From Gammaproteobacteria bacterium (GTDB lineage: Bacteria; Pseudomonadota; Gammaproteobacteria; HK1): DNA of 6,993 bases. The translations under genes and the position numbers were made by a program. Each line of letters begins with the position of its first letter. The stretch's first letter is position 1. Positions 1-5,669 of this stretch are shown one piece after another. Location of the stretch: NCBI GenBank assembly GCA_022822245.1, contig JAJECB010000520.1, positions 1 through 6,993 on the forward strand, read 5' to 3'. The notes under the pieces were generated by a model that was given only the letters and a program-made list of their open reading frames with translations, made no database searches and had not been told where the DNA came from.

Positions 1-50
1 CGTTCTTTCTCTAACTTCGGGCGTAACTTGCTGTGAACGCACGACCTCGA
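1..50. other. Short flank with no recognisable feature
   Basis: These 50 bases lie downstream of the transporter stop codon and are less GC-rich than the genes beside them. I see no hairpin followed by a T run on the transporter strand and no start of another gene. The transporter's terminator, if any, lies outside the window. Confidence 0.5.
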
Positions 51-1331
51 CTACGGCGCCGGACCCCGTAACGAGACGTTCCTGAGTCTGCCTCCCGGCA
101 CCGTCAGCCACCCCACTCCGAGCACGAGGATGAGCCCGACGAGCCAGAAGGCGGCGCGATAACCCTCCGGGTGATAGCCCCCCTCCGGACCCGGCGGCCA
201 GAGGTCGATGATGGCGCCGATCAGGTACTGCATCAGGAACGCTCCGAGGAAGAGCAGCAGGTTGAGTGCAGTCATCGCCCGGCCCGCGTAACGCACCGTG
301 AAGTGGGCGGAGATCGCGGGATAGACCACGATGGTGAGGTTGCTGAGAAGGCCGAACAGGGCCCATACCCAGTACCCGCGGGGATGCACCTCCATGATCA
401 GCAGGGCGATGGGAAGGACGAGGATGGATGCGGTGATGCCCACCACCCCGAGCGGCCCCACCCCGACCCGGGCGAATCCGTCGGCGACGGGGCCGGTCGC
501 GAGCATTCCGAGGGTGAGGGCGACGGTCAGCACGAGGAGGTGACGGGCGACCTCGCTCGAGGGGAGCCCGGCCACGTCGTGCAGCCAGGGTCCGGCCCAC
601 AGGCCCTGTATCGAGAGCCCGGCGCCCATGGCCGCGATGCACACGGGGGCGACCCGCCAGAAGAGCCGGTCGCGGAAGATGAGGGCGAGACCCGCGAGGG
701 CCTCCCCCACCGAGTCCGCGCGCGCTTCCCGCTCCGAGGCATGGGCGGGAACGGCGAAGAGGATGAGGAAGGAGACCGCCGCGGTCATCGCCGCGAGGGC
801 GTGGAAGACGTCGCGCCAGCTCGCCCCCCATGCGAGCACCATCTCGACGGGCGCGGTCGCGGCCATCGTGCCGAGACCCCCGAAGCCCATGAGGAGGCCG
901 TTGACGAGCGGCCACCGGCGGCGCGGGAACCAGACCGTGATCGCCTTGAACGAGGCCATGAGCCCGCCCGCGAAGCCGACCCCGATGAGGGCCCGCCCGA
1001 GGGTGAGCAGCGCGAACGACTGCGCGGTGGCGAAGATGAGCGCCCCGCCGGTGGCGACGAGCAGAAGTGCGCACTGCACCCGGCGAGGCCCGTAGCGATC
1101 GAGCAGGACCCCGAGCGGGAGCTGGAAGAGCCCGAAGCCGAGGAAGTAGGCGGAGGTCAGGAGCCCGAGGTCTCCGGCCCCAAGCCCGAATTCCCGTGCA
1201 ATCGGAGGGCCGATGACGGCGTTGATGGAGCGATAGAGATAGGAGAGGAAGTAGCCGGCCCCGAAGGGAAGGCAGATCACCGAGAAGAGCGCGAGGGTGC
1301 CGCGGCGACGAGACGGTGCGGGGAACTCCAT
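51..1331 (-). CDS. Major facilitator superfamily (MFS) transporter
   Basis: Predicted 12-helix inner-membrane secondary transporter of 426 residues, a usual MFS length. Hydrophobic segments fall at roughly 12-34, 56-78, 85-103, 107-130, 144-165, 173-195, 225-246, 264-282, 290-313, 319-340, 350-375 and 392-411, with a hydrophilic central loop at about 197-222. The loop between helices 2 and 3 carries MFS motif A, GVLLDRYGPRRV (residues 74-85). Helix 4 has LGRALIGVGFAGG (111-123) with the conserved Arg113 of motif B. The ATG at 1331 gives a short basic N-terminus (SRRR) before helix 1; no strong Shine-Dalgarno precedes it. The substrate cannot be read from sequence. The aromatic-acid family signature DGYD in helix 1 is absent, and the overall pattern matches uncharacterised MFS proteins. 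It is divergent from the VOC enzyme gene, 202 bases away, so a related substrate is possible but unproven. Confidence 0.95.
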   Translation of the reverse strand: MEFPAPSRRRGTLALFSVICLPFGAGYFLSYLYRSINAVIGPPIAREFGLGAGDLGLLTSAYFLGFGLFQLPLGVLLDRYGPRRVQCALLLVATGGALIFATAQSFALLTLGRALIGVGFAGGLMASFKAITVWFPRRRWPLVNGLLMGFGGLGTMAATAPVEMVLAWGASWRDVFHALAAMTAAVSFLILFAVPAHASEREARADSVGEALAGLALIFRDRLFWRVAPVCIAAMGAGLSIQGLWAGPWLHDVAGLPSSEVARHLLVLTVALTLGMLATGPVADGFARVGVGPLGVVGITASILVLPIALLIMEVHPRGYWVWALFGLLSNLTIVVYPAISAHFTVRYAGRAMTALNLLLFLGAFLMQYLIGAIIDLWPPGPEGGYHPEGYRAAFWLVGLILVLGVGWLTVPGGRLRNVSLRGPAP

Positions 1332-1344
1332 TCACGCCAGTCTA
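1301..1344. repeat. Imperfect direct repeat, copy 1 (start of transporter gene)
   Basis: This copy contains the transporter's ATG and first codons. A related segment lies 116 bases away at 1417-1460. In the best part, 1315-1341 against 1431-1457, I count 23 of 27 identical bases. A further 20 bases on the left (1301-1320 against 1417-1436, six of them within that core) match at 15 positions. Similarity fades beyond that. Confidence 0.6.
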
Positions 1345-1416
1345 TAGCGAGATCGGGCGGCAGTGGGATGCCGGCGCAACGCAGTCCCTCCGCGGCGGAC
1401 CATCGCGGGATCGTGG

Positions 1417-1460
1417 TACGGTGACGTGCCGGTGCGCGGAGCTCCATTCACGACGGTCCA
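1417..1460. repeat. Imperfect direct repeat, copy 2 (decayed copy of transporter start)
   Basis: Read on the minus strand, this copy contains an ATG at 1447 followed by codons for MELRAPARHRTT, against MEFPAPSRRRGT at the real transporter start (7 of 12 identical). It is 116 bases upstream and therefore not in frame with the transporter. It is best read as a partial, diverged duplication of the gene start rather than a second start site. Confidence 0.5.
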
Positions 1461-1519
1461 CGCGAGCCCACGCGGTGACCGCGAGGGATGGAACGGCGGC
1501 CCGGCCCGTTTGCCAAGCC

Positions 1520-1524
1520 GGAGG
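1520..1524 (+). promoter_or_regulatory. Ribosome binding site of the VOC enzyme gene
   Basis: GGAGG lies nine bases before the ATG at 1534. It decides the start: the same frame is open upstream to an ATG at 1363, but the added residues are Arg/Pro-rich, non-conserved in character, and have no comparable ribosome binding site. Confidence 0.7.
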
Positions 1525-1533
1525 CGCCCGCCG

Positions 1534-2397
1534 ATGCCCTCTTCCCCCGCCCCACTCCCCTCCCCGCTCTGGCCCGCCCCGCTGCATCACCTCGCGCTCG
1601 AGAGTGCCGATCCGGAGCGGGTCTCCGACTTCCTCGCCGCGACCCTCCAGATGCGATGCGAGCGCACCCCGGGCGGCGGCGCGGTCCTTGCCGGACCCGG
1701 CCGGATCATCGTCGTCGAGCCCGGCTCCGGGGCGGGCGCCCGCCACGTCGCATACGGGCTGGACAGCTCCGGGCGGGTCGCGGAGCTCGAGGCGCGGTTC
1801 GCGGGCCGCGGGGTCCCGACGGAGCCGGCCGGATCCCCGTTCCTCGAGGCGGGAGCATTCCGGGTCCTGGCTCCCGACGGGATCGCGCTTCTCTTCGGCG
1901 TTCCGGCGGAACCGCCCCCCGCGGCGAACGGGGGCGGGCTGTCCGGGCGCCTCCAGCACGTGGTGTTTCGCACCCCCGCGCCCGAGCCGCTACTTTCCTT
2001 CCTGGTCGACGAAGCGGGATTCGTGCTCTCCGATCGGGTGGAGAACGACGATCGCGCGCTCACCGCCGGCTTCGTCCGCTCCGACCCGGAGCATCACTCC
2101 TTCGCGGCCTTCCATGCCTCACGGCCGGCCTTCGATCACTTCGCGCTCGAAGCGCAAGGCTGGAACGATCTCCGCGACTGGGCGGACCACTTCGCCGCGC
2201 TCCGGGTTCCCATCTGGTGGGGTCCGGGGCGGCACGGCCCCGGCAACAACCTCTTCCTCATGATCCGGGACCCGGACGGCAACCGGATCGAGATCTCGGC
2301 GGAGATGGAGCACATGGACCGCGATGCCCCGCACCGGGTGTGGCCCCTGGAGGAACGGACCCTCAACCTCTGGGGAACCGCCTGGATGCGAACCTGA
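1534..2397 (+). CDS. VOC superfamily protein, extradiol dioxygenase-like (catechol 2,3-dioxygenase type)
   Basis: A 287-residue protein built of two tandem vicinal-oxygen-chelate (glyoxalase/bleomycin-resistance fold) domains: N-terminal about 14-124 (begins LHHLALESADPERV) and C-terminal about 138-260 (begins LQHVVFRTPAPEPLLSF). This is the size and layout of type I extradiol ring-cleavage dioxygenases, which open catechol-like rings next to the two hydroxyls using Fe(II) or Mn(II). The 2-His-1-Glu metal triad fits His142 (LQHVVF), His202 (FDHFALEA) and Glu253 (GNRIEIS), all in the C-terminal domain. HHS at 187-189 fits the conserved active-site His, and RHG at 233-235 followed by DPDGNRIE (246-253) fits the family signature. 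The Tyr usually nine residues after the RH histidine appears to be Met243, so the chemistry may differ. No signal peptide is seen, so it is cytoplasmic. It lies divergent from the MFS gene and convergent with hipA. Other VOC reactions cannot be excluded. Confidence 0.88.
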   Translation: MPSSPAPLPSPLWPAPLHHLALESADPERVSDFLAATLQMRCERTPGGGAVLAGPGRIIVVEPGSGAGARHVAYGLDSSGRVAELEARFAGRGVPTEPAGSPFLEAGAFRVLAPDGIALLFGVPAEPPPAANGGGLSGRLQHVVFRTPAPEPLLSFLVDEAGFVLSDRVENDDRALTAGFVRSDPEHHSFAAFHASRPAFDHFALEAQGWNDLRDWADHFAALRVPIWWGPGRHGPGNNLFLMIRDPDGNRIEISAEMEHMDRDAPHRVWPLEERTLNLWGTAWMRT

Positions 2398-2567
2398 CCC
2401 GCCCCGCTCTCCCGCGTCCGGCGAGTCTCTCCCTCAAGCGCACCGCGAGGTGGCGGAGGCGTCCTCCTCCGCGTTCATCGGCGAGCGCGCGGCTGTGTCC
2501 CGGGATTCAGTCGCCGGCGCTCATTCGACCTTCCACGTTCGATTGACGCTGCATCTCCCGCCGAAGG
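2398..2567. other. Intergenic region between convergent VOC and hipA genes
   Basis: The 170 bases between two facing stop codons are GC-rich and hold no recognisable gene. I looked for a hairpin with a T tract on either strand as a shared terminator and found no convincing one. Confidence 0.5.
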
Positions 2568-4145
2568 TCATCCATGCCGCTCTTGTGTCTTCTCCAAGCA
2601 TTCTTCGCGATAGCTTGCGACGGTTGCCGCGATGCCGCCGGGTCCGTCGCCTCCGTGGCCGAGAGGCTGGCCCCAGAGGTCTTCGTGTTGTTGCATCCAG
2701 TCCGCGAATGTGTCTTCCGCCCCTGGCGTCACCACGAATAACGGCGTCACTTCGCCGTCTTCGGTTGCGAGTCCGAACACCACCCGTTTCTCCGATGCCA
2801 ACATTACCGACGGGATCTTGGTGTCGTGTTCGCGGAATATCTGGCGGACGTCGCCCTCGACGGGTCCGGCGCCGAGTTTCTTCACTGTGCTCGCGAGCCG
2901 GGGTTGTCGGGTCGTCAGTGCCGGCTCTCCTTGTACCCTGCGGCGTGCGTTCCGCCATGTCCGACTGAGGGCGATCCGTCGTGCCGTTCCTCGCGGCAGG
3001 GAGTCGGAGCCGATTGGTGGCCCCCCCACCTCGCCAATCGCCTGGTCCAATCGGTCGGCGAGCGCGCCGAGTCGCCGGAGAGGCTCTCCGCGTTCGAAGC
3101 CGAGACGATGCCCGAGGGCCTCGACGGCTGACGCGTCAACCGTGTCGAGCGTCGTTGCTCTCCCGATCGAGGTTGCCATCCTCCGGCTGAGGTGTGGGTA
3201 GGCCTCCGTGGCGACGACGTCGTACGCGGGCGCGAGGCGCGCCCGGGTGGTTCCCGGTTCGAGAACCGAGAAGTTCTTCGCGTGTGCGTCGCAGTTGCCG
3301 AACAGCCAGTTTGCGAAGATTCGGTCCAGCATCGCGTCGCGGTCGACTCCCGGCACCCGGAAGAGATCCGGCGTGCTCGGGTAGCCGTCTTCCTGGTACT
3401 TGGTCCGGCTCCCGAGTGCTTGCGCGAGATCCTCCTGGTGGACGCGTTCGAGCGTGCCCTCCGGTTGGTGTTTGCGGTCGTAGCGCTCCACGATGAGCAC
3501 TGGTAGTCCGTCGATGTTCTCGATGGTGGTCGACGCGGCTTCGATCCCGCTTCGCCGGGTGATTTCCATGCACCAGTGTTCGTTTTCGACCAGGCCCGGG
3601 AACTCGGGGTGGGAGGGCTTGAGGATATGCGTGCTGACGTGTCCGTCCATTGGAATCCACCACGTTCCGTCCGCTTTGCGATGCAAGGTCAGCTTGTCCT
3701 GCGCGCCGGCGAGCGACAGCCGCGCCGCTCTGGTCGCGGGACGCAGTGGTGAGGTGGCCGGTTCGAGGAGTGCGCTCAACGCCTCGTCGTCGAGCTCGAA
3801 GAGTCGAGGGTCGTCGCGATGGTCCGGTGGAACCACCTGCACCGCGCCCGCGCACTCCGCGCCTGCCGCGTGAAGCAGAGACCATACATCGACTCTCGAT
3901 ACGCCGAGGGCGTTCGCAAACTCGGTTCGTCGGTCGCCTTCGGGCAGCAGTCCCTCGAACCACCGTTGTGTCAGCCGGGGCGAGAACGCTTTTTCGCGGA
4001 GCGGGAAACGGACCCCGAGGGGCGGCATCCCCGGATCGCTCGCGTAGTCGCGGTCGTACTGGAAGGAGAAGCCATTCCTGTCGTCGCGTTGAAGGAACCC
4101 GGCCCGTCGGCCGTAAAGCCTGACTTCAAGGAACTTGTCGTGCAC
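2568..4145 (-). CDS. hipA: HipA family serine/threonine kinase toxin, C-terminally extended
   Basis: A 525-residue protein. HipA kinases of type II toxin-antitoxin modules phosphorylate translation factors (E. coli HipA targets glutamyl-tRNA synthetase) and cause growth arrest. The N-terminal domain (about 5-106, containing FEGLLPEG and AGAECAGAVQVV) matches the 'couple_hipA' region. The kinase domain (about 140-375) has the P-loop LSLAGAQDKLTL with Ser144 at the place of the autophosphorylated Ser150 of E. coli HipA, Lys176 in HILKPSHP, the catalytic loop NCDAHAKNF with Asp286, and the metal-binding Asp309 in LAPAYDV. All expected catalytic residues are present, so the kinase looks functional. 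E. coli HipA has 440 residues; here an extra stretch from about 405 to 525 follows, which I do not recognise. The start is GTG, with AGGAG eight bases upstream (4154-4158). No HipB-like helix-turn-helix gene is visible upstream, where hipB normally lies. Base composition looks less GC-rich than in the two genes to its left. Confidence 0.93.
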   Translation of the reverse strand: MHDKFLEVRLYGRRAGFLQRDDRNGFSFQYDRDYASDPGMPPLGVRFPLREKAFSPRLTQRWFEGLLPEGDRRTEFANALGVSRVDVWSLLHAAGAECAGAVQVVPPDHRDDPRLFELDDEALSALLEPATSPLRPATRAARLSLAGAQDKLTLHRKADGTWWIPMDGHVSTHILKPSHPEFPGLVENEHWCMEITRRSGIEAASTTIENIDGLPVLIVERYDRKHQPEGTLERVHQEDLAQALGSRTKYQEDGYPSTPDLFRVPGVDRDAMLDRIFANWLFGNCDAHAKNFSVLEPGTTRARLAPAYDVVATEAYPHLSRRMATSIGRATTLDTVDASAVEALGHRLGFERGEPLRRLGALADRLDQAIGEVGGPPIGSDSLPRGTARRIALSRTWRNARRRVQGEPALTTRQPRLASTVKKLGAGPVEGDVRQIFREHDTKIPSVMLASEKRVVFGLATEDGEVTPLFVVTPGAEDTFADWMQQHEDLWGQPLGHGGDGPGGIAATVASYREECLEKTQERHG

Positions 4146-4350
4146 CGGGGTGGCTCCTGGAACCCGACGACCACGATAGCAAACTCGGCGTCTCCCGGAT
4201 GGCGCGATGCGAGCCGAATGGACGAACGAGCGGTCGGCAGAGGCTCACGGATTTTCCCCAAGGTTCCGATTTTCGGGATGGATCCGGTACCGACCCGGGA
4301 ACCGCTCGGTGGCCCACAGGTGTTGCAGCTCCTTCTGGAACGCACGCCAA

Positions 4351-4443
4351 ATTGAGCGCTTGTACGAAGCAAGGAGGTTGGTCCAGCAGGTTGCGCGTCG
4401 CTACGACGGCAACACGAACCAGGTGTTCACGTGGCGTCGTGAT
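4351..4443 (+). pseudogene. IS66/IS3-type transposase OrfA helix-turn-helix remnant
   Basis: One frame gives a short peptide containing LVQQVARRYDGNTNQVFTWR. It follows the pattern of the helix-turn-helix in the small OrfA proteins of IS66 and related elements (a 'V..VARR..vN.NQvF.WRR' core). The match stops abruptly: a frame change seems to follow at the WRR, since a phrase resembling an OrfA linker (GGGARTAASFLP) continues in another frame from about 4452, and two stop codons follow at 4525-4530 in the first frame. No OrfB, OrfC or terminal inverted repeats are visible, so this is a fossil. Which IS family it came from is uncertain. Confidence 0.5.
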
Positions 4444-4717
4444 CCGTGCCTTTGGCGGGCGGTGGAGCAAGAACCGCCGCGTCGTTTCTTCCGTGGAGCC
4501 GCTACCGGGCGCATCCGTGCGTCCTGATGATCGCGCATCGCGCCGTCGTTTGGCAGGGTACCGCCAGGCAGAACGACGCTCTTCCTCGCCGATCTGGAGC
4601 ACTTTCTCGCCGGCGAGACGCTCAGGATGCAGATTGGCTTTCCGCTGGTCGCCAAGCCGGCCGGATAAGCACTGGCGCGGGAGGCGTCTCTTGCTGATCG
4701 ACCATTTCCTTCGCGCG

Positions 4718-4958
4718 TTAACGGGAACGCTCGTCCTTGAGCCGTCGCCAGGCATCGGTCCCGCGCGGCGCTTTGTTGGATTGCGCGGTATCCCATGGCG
4801 TCTCGCCGTCTTCGTTCCGTGCCGCTGCATTCGCTCCGGCGTCCGAAAGTGCTTCGACGGCGGAGGGGGGCTCTTGCCACGGCCAGATGCAGGGCTGTCC
4901 AGCCGCTCTCGGACGCTGGCGCTGGATTCGTGGCACGGTATCCGGACGTGGTGGAAAC
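4718..4958 (-). pseudogene. Frameshifted C-terminal remnant of an ankyrin-repeat protein
   Basis: The minus strand encodes an ankyrin unit in two frames. From just after a stop at 4959-4961, one frame reads through SESGWTALHLAVA (about 4913-4875). After a run of six G on the plus strand (4865-4870) the reading shifts, and the second frame continues VEALSDAGANAAARNEDGE, TPWDTAQSN and GTDAWRRLKDERSR to a TAA at 4718-4720. TALHLA, ALSDAGAN and DGETPWD are ankyrin hallmarks, and a TPWD...GTDAWRRL-type tail is familiar as the C-terminal end of bacterial ankyrin-repeat proteins. Removing one base from the G run would restore one continuous frame. The upstream repeats and any signal peptide are missing, so only the last repeat and tail survive. 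Ankyrin domains mediate protein-protein binding. Confidence 0.65.
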
Positions 4959-5082
4959 CTACGGGGCGGAGCGACAGTAGAACGCCGGCCGCGAAGTCGG
5001 TCGCCAAGGCTGAATTTTGCTTCCTGGACGGGATCCCCGTTTCAGGGTGGGATCGAGACGTGCGGCTCTGGAAACTGTCCGC

Positions 5083-5120
5083 TCCGCCGTGGCGGATCCC
5101 GTCTCTTGGGCTGTCCCAAG
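5083..5120. repeat. Two adjacent short perfect hairpins
   Basis: TCCGCC/GGCGGA (5083-5088 and 5091-5096, two-base loop) is followed eight bases later by CTTGGG/CCCAAG (5105-5110 and 5115-5120, four-base loop CTGT). Neither is followed by a T run on either strand, so they are not obvious terminators. They might be part of a small interspersed repeat element. Confidence 0.5.
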
Positions 5121-5462
5121 GCGGATATCGCTGACGTGGCGGGATCAACGCGAGACGGAATGTGCATTGTGTCTGGCGGCGGTGAGGAGGGCAATCACCC
5201 TACCCTACCGTCAGGCAGGCCTGCGGTTCTGCGCCTCGTTCAACCGAAGAGTACGTCTCAAGCACCTCGGTCCCATGGGCGGGTGGAAGACCGGACCTGG
5301 CATCGACGATGAGGTGTCCGCAGCCACGGAATACCGCGACCACGCCCGCCCGGGTGACTACACGCGTTCGGTGATCACCGCGTCGCATTCGGCATGCGGA
5401 CCCCTGCGGGTCGCTACCTGGTCAGGCATCGAATCTTGAGTCGGGGTGATCCAAGCTGTCTG

Positions 5463-5521
5463 CCTGTGACACAGGTGTGACATGAATTGGAAGTACAATT
5501 CTGCGAATTCGAGATATGTCA
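5463..5521. repeat. Dyads and direct repeats in AT-richer DNA downstream of tRNA-Leu
   Basis: CCTGTG-A-CACAGG (5463-5475) is a perfect dyad. It overlaps the first of two identical TGTGACA units (5465-5471 and 5476-5482), spaced 11 bases apart, about one helical turn. A wider imperfect dyad pairs TGACATGAATT (5478-5488) with AATTC (5506-5510) and ATGTCA (5516-5521). This may be an operator or protein-binding site, or a processing/termination structure for the tRNA transcript. No binding protein can be named. Confidence 0.45.
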
Positions 5522-5543
5522 TGCAATCTATTGATATAAATGA

Positions 5544-5629
5544 TGGTGCCCGGAGCCGGATTCGAACCGGCACGGCCGAAGCCGGCGGATTTTAAGTCCG
5601 CTGCGTCTACCTGGTTCCGCCATCCGGGC
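5544..5629 (-). tRNA. leuZ: tRNA-Leu (anticodon UAA)
   Basis: An 86-base class II tRNA including an encoded CCA (5544-5546). The acceptor stem pairs GCCCGGA (5629-5623) with TCCGGGC (5554-5548). The anticodon arm GCGGA-CTTAAAA-TCCGC gives UAA, reading UUA leucine codons. The variable arm is a CGGC-TTCG-GCCG hairpin, as expected for leucine tRNA, and the T arm is GCCGG-TTCGAAT-CCGGC. It is the last of three tRNAs after pgsA, matching leuZ of E. coli by position and anticodon. Its 3' end faces the decayed accessory region. Confidence 0.98.
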
Positions 5630-5643
5630 GGGCGGCTGGGGGT

Positions 5644-5663
5644 CCGGGGCGGGGACGCCCCGG
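5644..5663. repeat. Strong GC hairpin between tRNA-Leu and tRNA-Cys
   Basis: CCGGGGCG (5644-5651) and CGCCCCGG (5656-5663) form a perfect 8-bp stem around a four-base loop. It sits in the 40-base spacer between two co-transcribed tRNAs. No T run follows in the direction of transcription, so a role in RNA processing or spacing is more likely than termination. This is inference. Confidence 0.6.
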
Positions 5664-5669
5664 CGCGTA

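Larger units (their letters stand above)
1332..1533. other. Divergent intergenic region between transporter and VOC enzyme
   Basis: This 202-base region lies between two outward-facing start codons and must hold the promoters of both genes if they are not read from elsewhere. On the minus strand TATAGA (1346-1341) resembles a -10 box ending nine bases before the transporter ATG, but no matching -35 is seen. On the plus strand a GGAGG at 1520-1524 precedes the VOC start. The rest is GC-rich and includes the second copy of the imperfect repeat. No clear operator is visible. Confidence 0.5.
4146..5543. other. Gene-poor decayed region between hipA and tRNA-Leu
   Basis: About 1.4 kb with no intact gene that I can support. 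Both strands have long open frames, but their translations are Arg/Ser/Pro-rich, lack domains and overlap each other. Recognisable contents are a transposase-like fragment (4351-4443, plus), a frameshifted ankyrin tail (4718-4958, minus), paired hairpins (5083-5120) and a dyad/direct-repeat cluster (5463-5521) in a noticeably AT-richer stretch. From about 5121 to 5460 I see nothing recognisable. The mix of IS debris and pseudogene beside a tRNA 3' end fits an old integration hotspot, which is inference. Confidence 0.6.

Noticed and set aside
171..1424. 417-codon open frame on the plus strand
   Set aside because: It lies antisense to the transporter, whose membrane helices and motifs are clear. 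The translation is Glu/Gly/Arg/His-rich with no domain, as expected for a shadow frame in GC-rich DNA.
1363..1533. Upstream in-frame extension of the VOC gene to an ATG at 1363
   Set aside because: The 57 added residues are Arg/Pro-rich and lie before the first VOC strand. The ATG at 1534 has a GGAGG at good spacing and gives the usual family length.
1488..2546. 352-codon open frame overlapping the VOC gene
   Set aside because: Arg/Pro/Gly-rich shadow in another frame of the same strand; the VOC frame carries the metal-ligand motifs.
3136..3963. 275-codon open frame within hipA on the minus strand
   Set aside because: Arg/Thr-rich low-complexity translation in an alternative frame of hipA.
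4199..5134. 311-codon open frame on the plus strand
   Set aside because: It mirrors the opposite-strand open frame, has no recognisable domain, and its composition matches shadow frames.
4126..5148. 340-codon open frame on the minus strand overlapping the hipA start
   Set aside because: Attractive as an upstream partner of hipA, but it has no helix-turn-helix or other domain, is Arg/Ser/Pro-rich, and crosses the ankyrin remnant in a different frame.
5200..5388. 62-codon open frame on the minus strand before tRNA-Leu's downstream region
   Set aside because: No ribosome binding site or domain that I can recognise; too short to support on composition alone.
4146..5543. HipB antitoxin gene
   Set aside because: I read all three minus-strand frames upstream of hipA for an XRE helix-turn-helix pattern and found none.
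2398..5543. Attachment-site copy of the tRNA-Leu 3' end, or an integrase gene
   Set aside because: No second copy of the last 15-25 bases of the tRNA could be found by eye, and no tyrosine or serine recombinase motifs appear.
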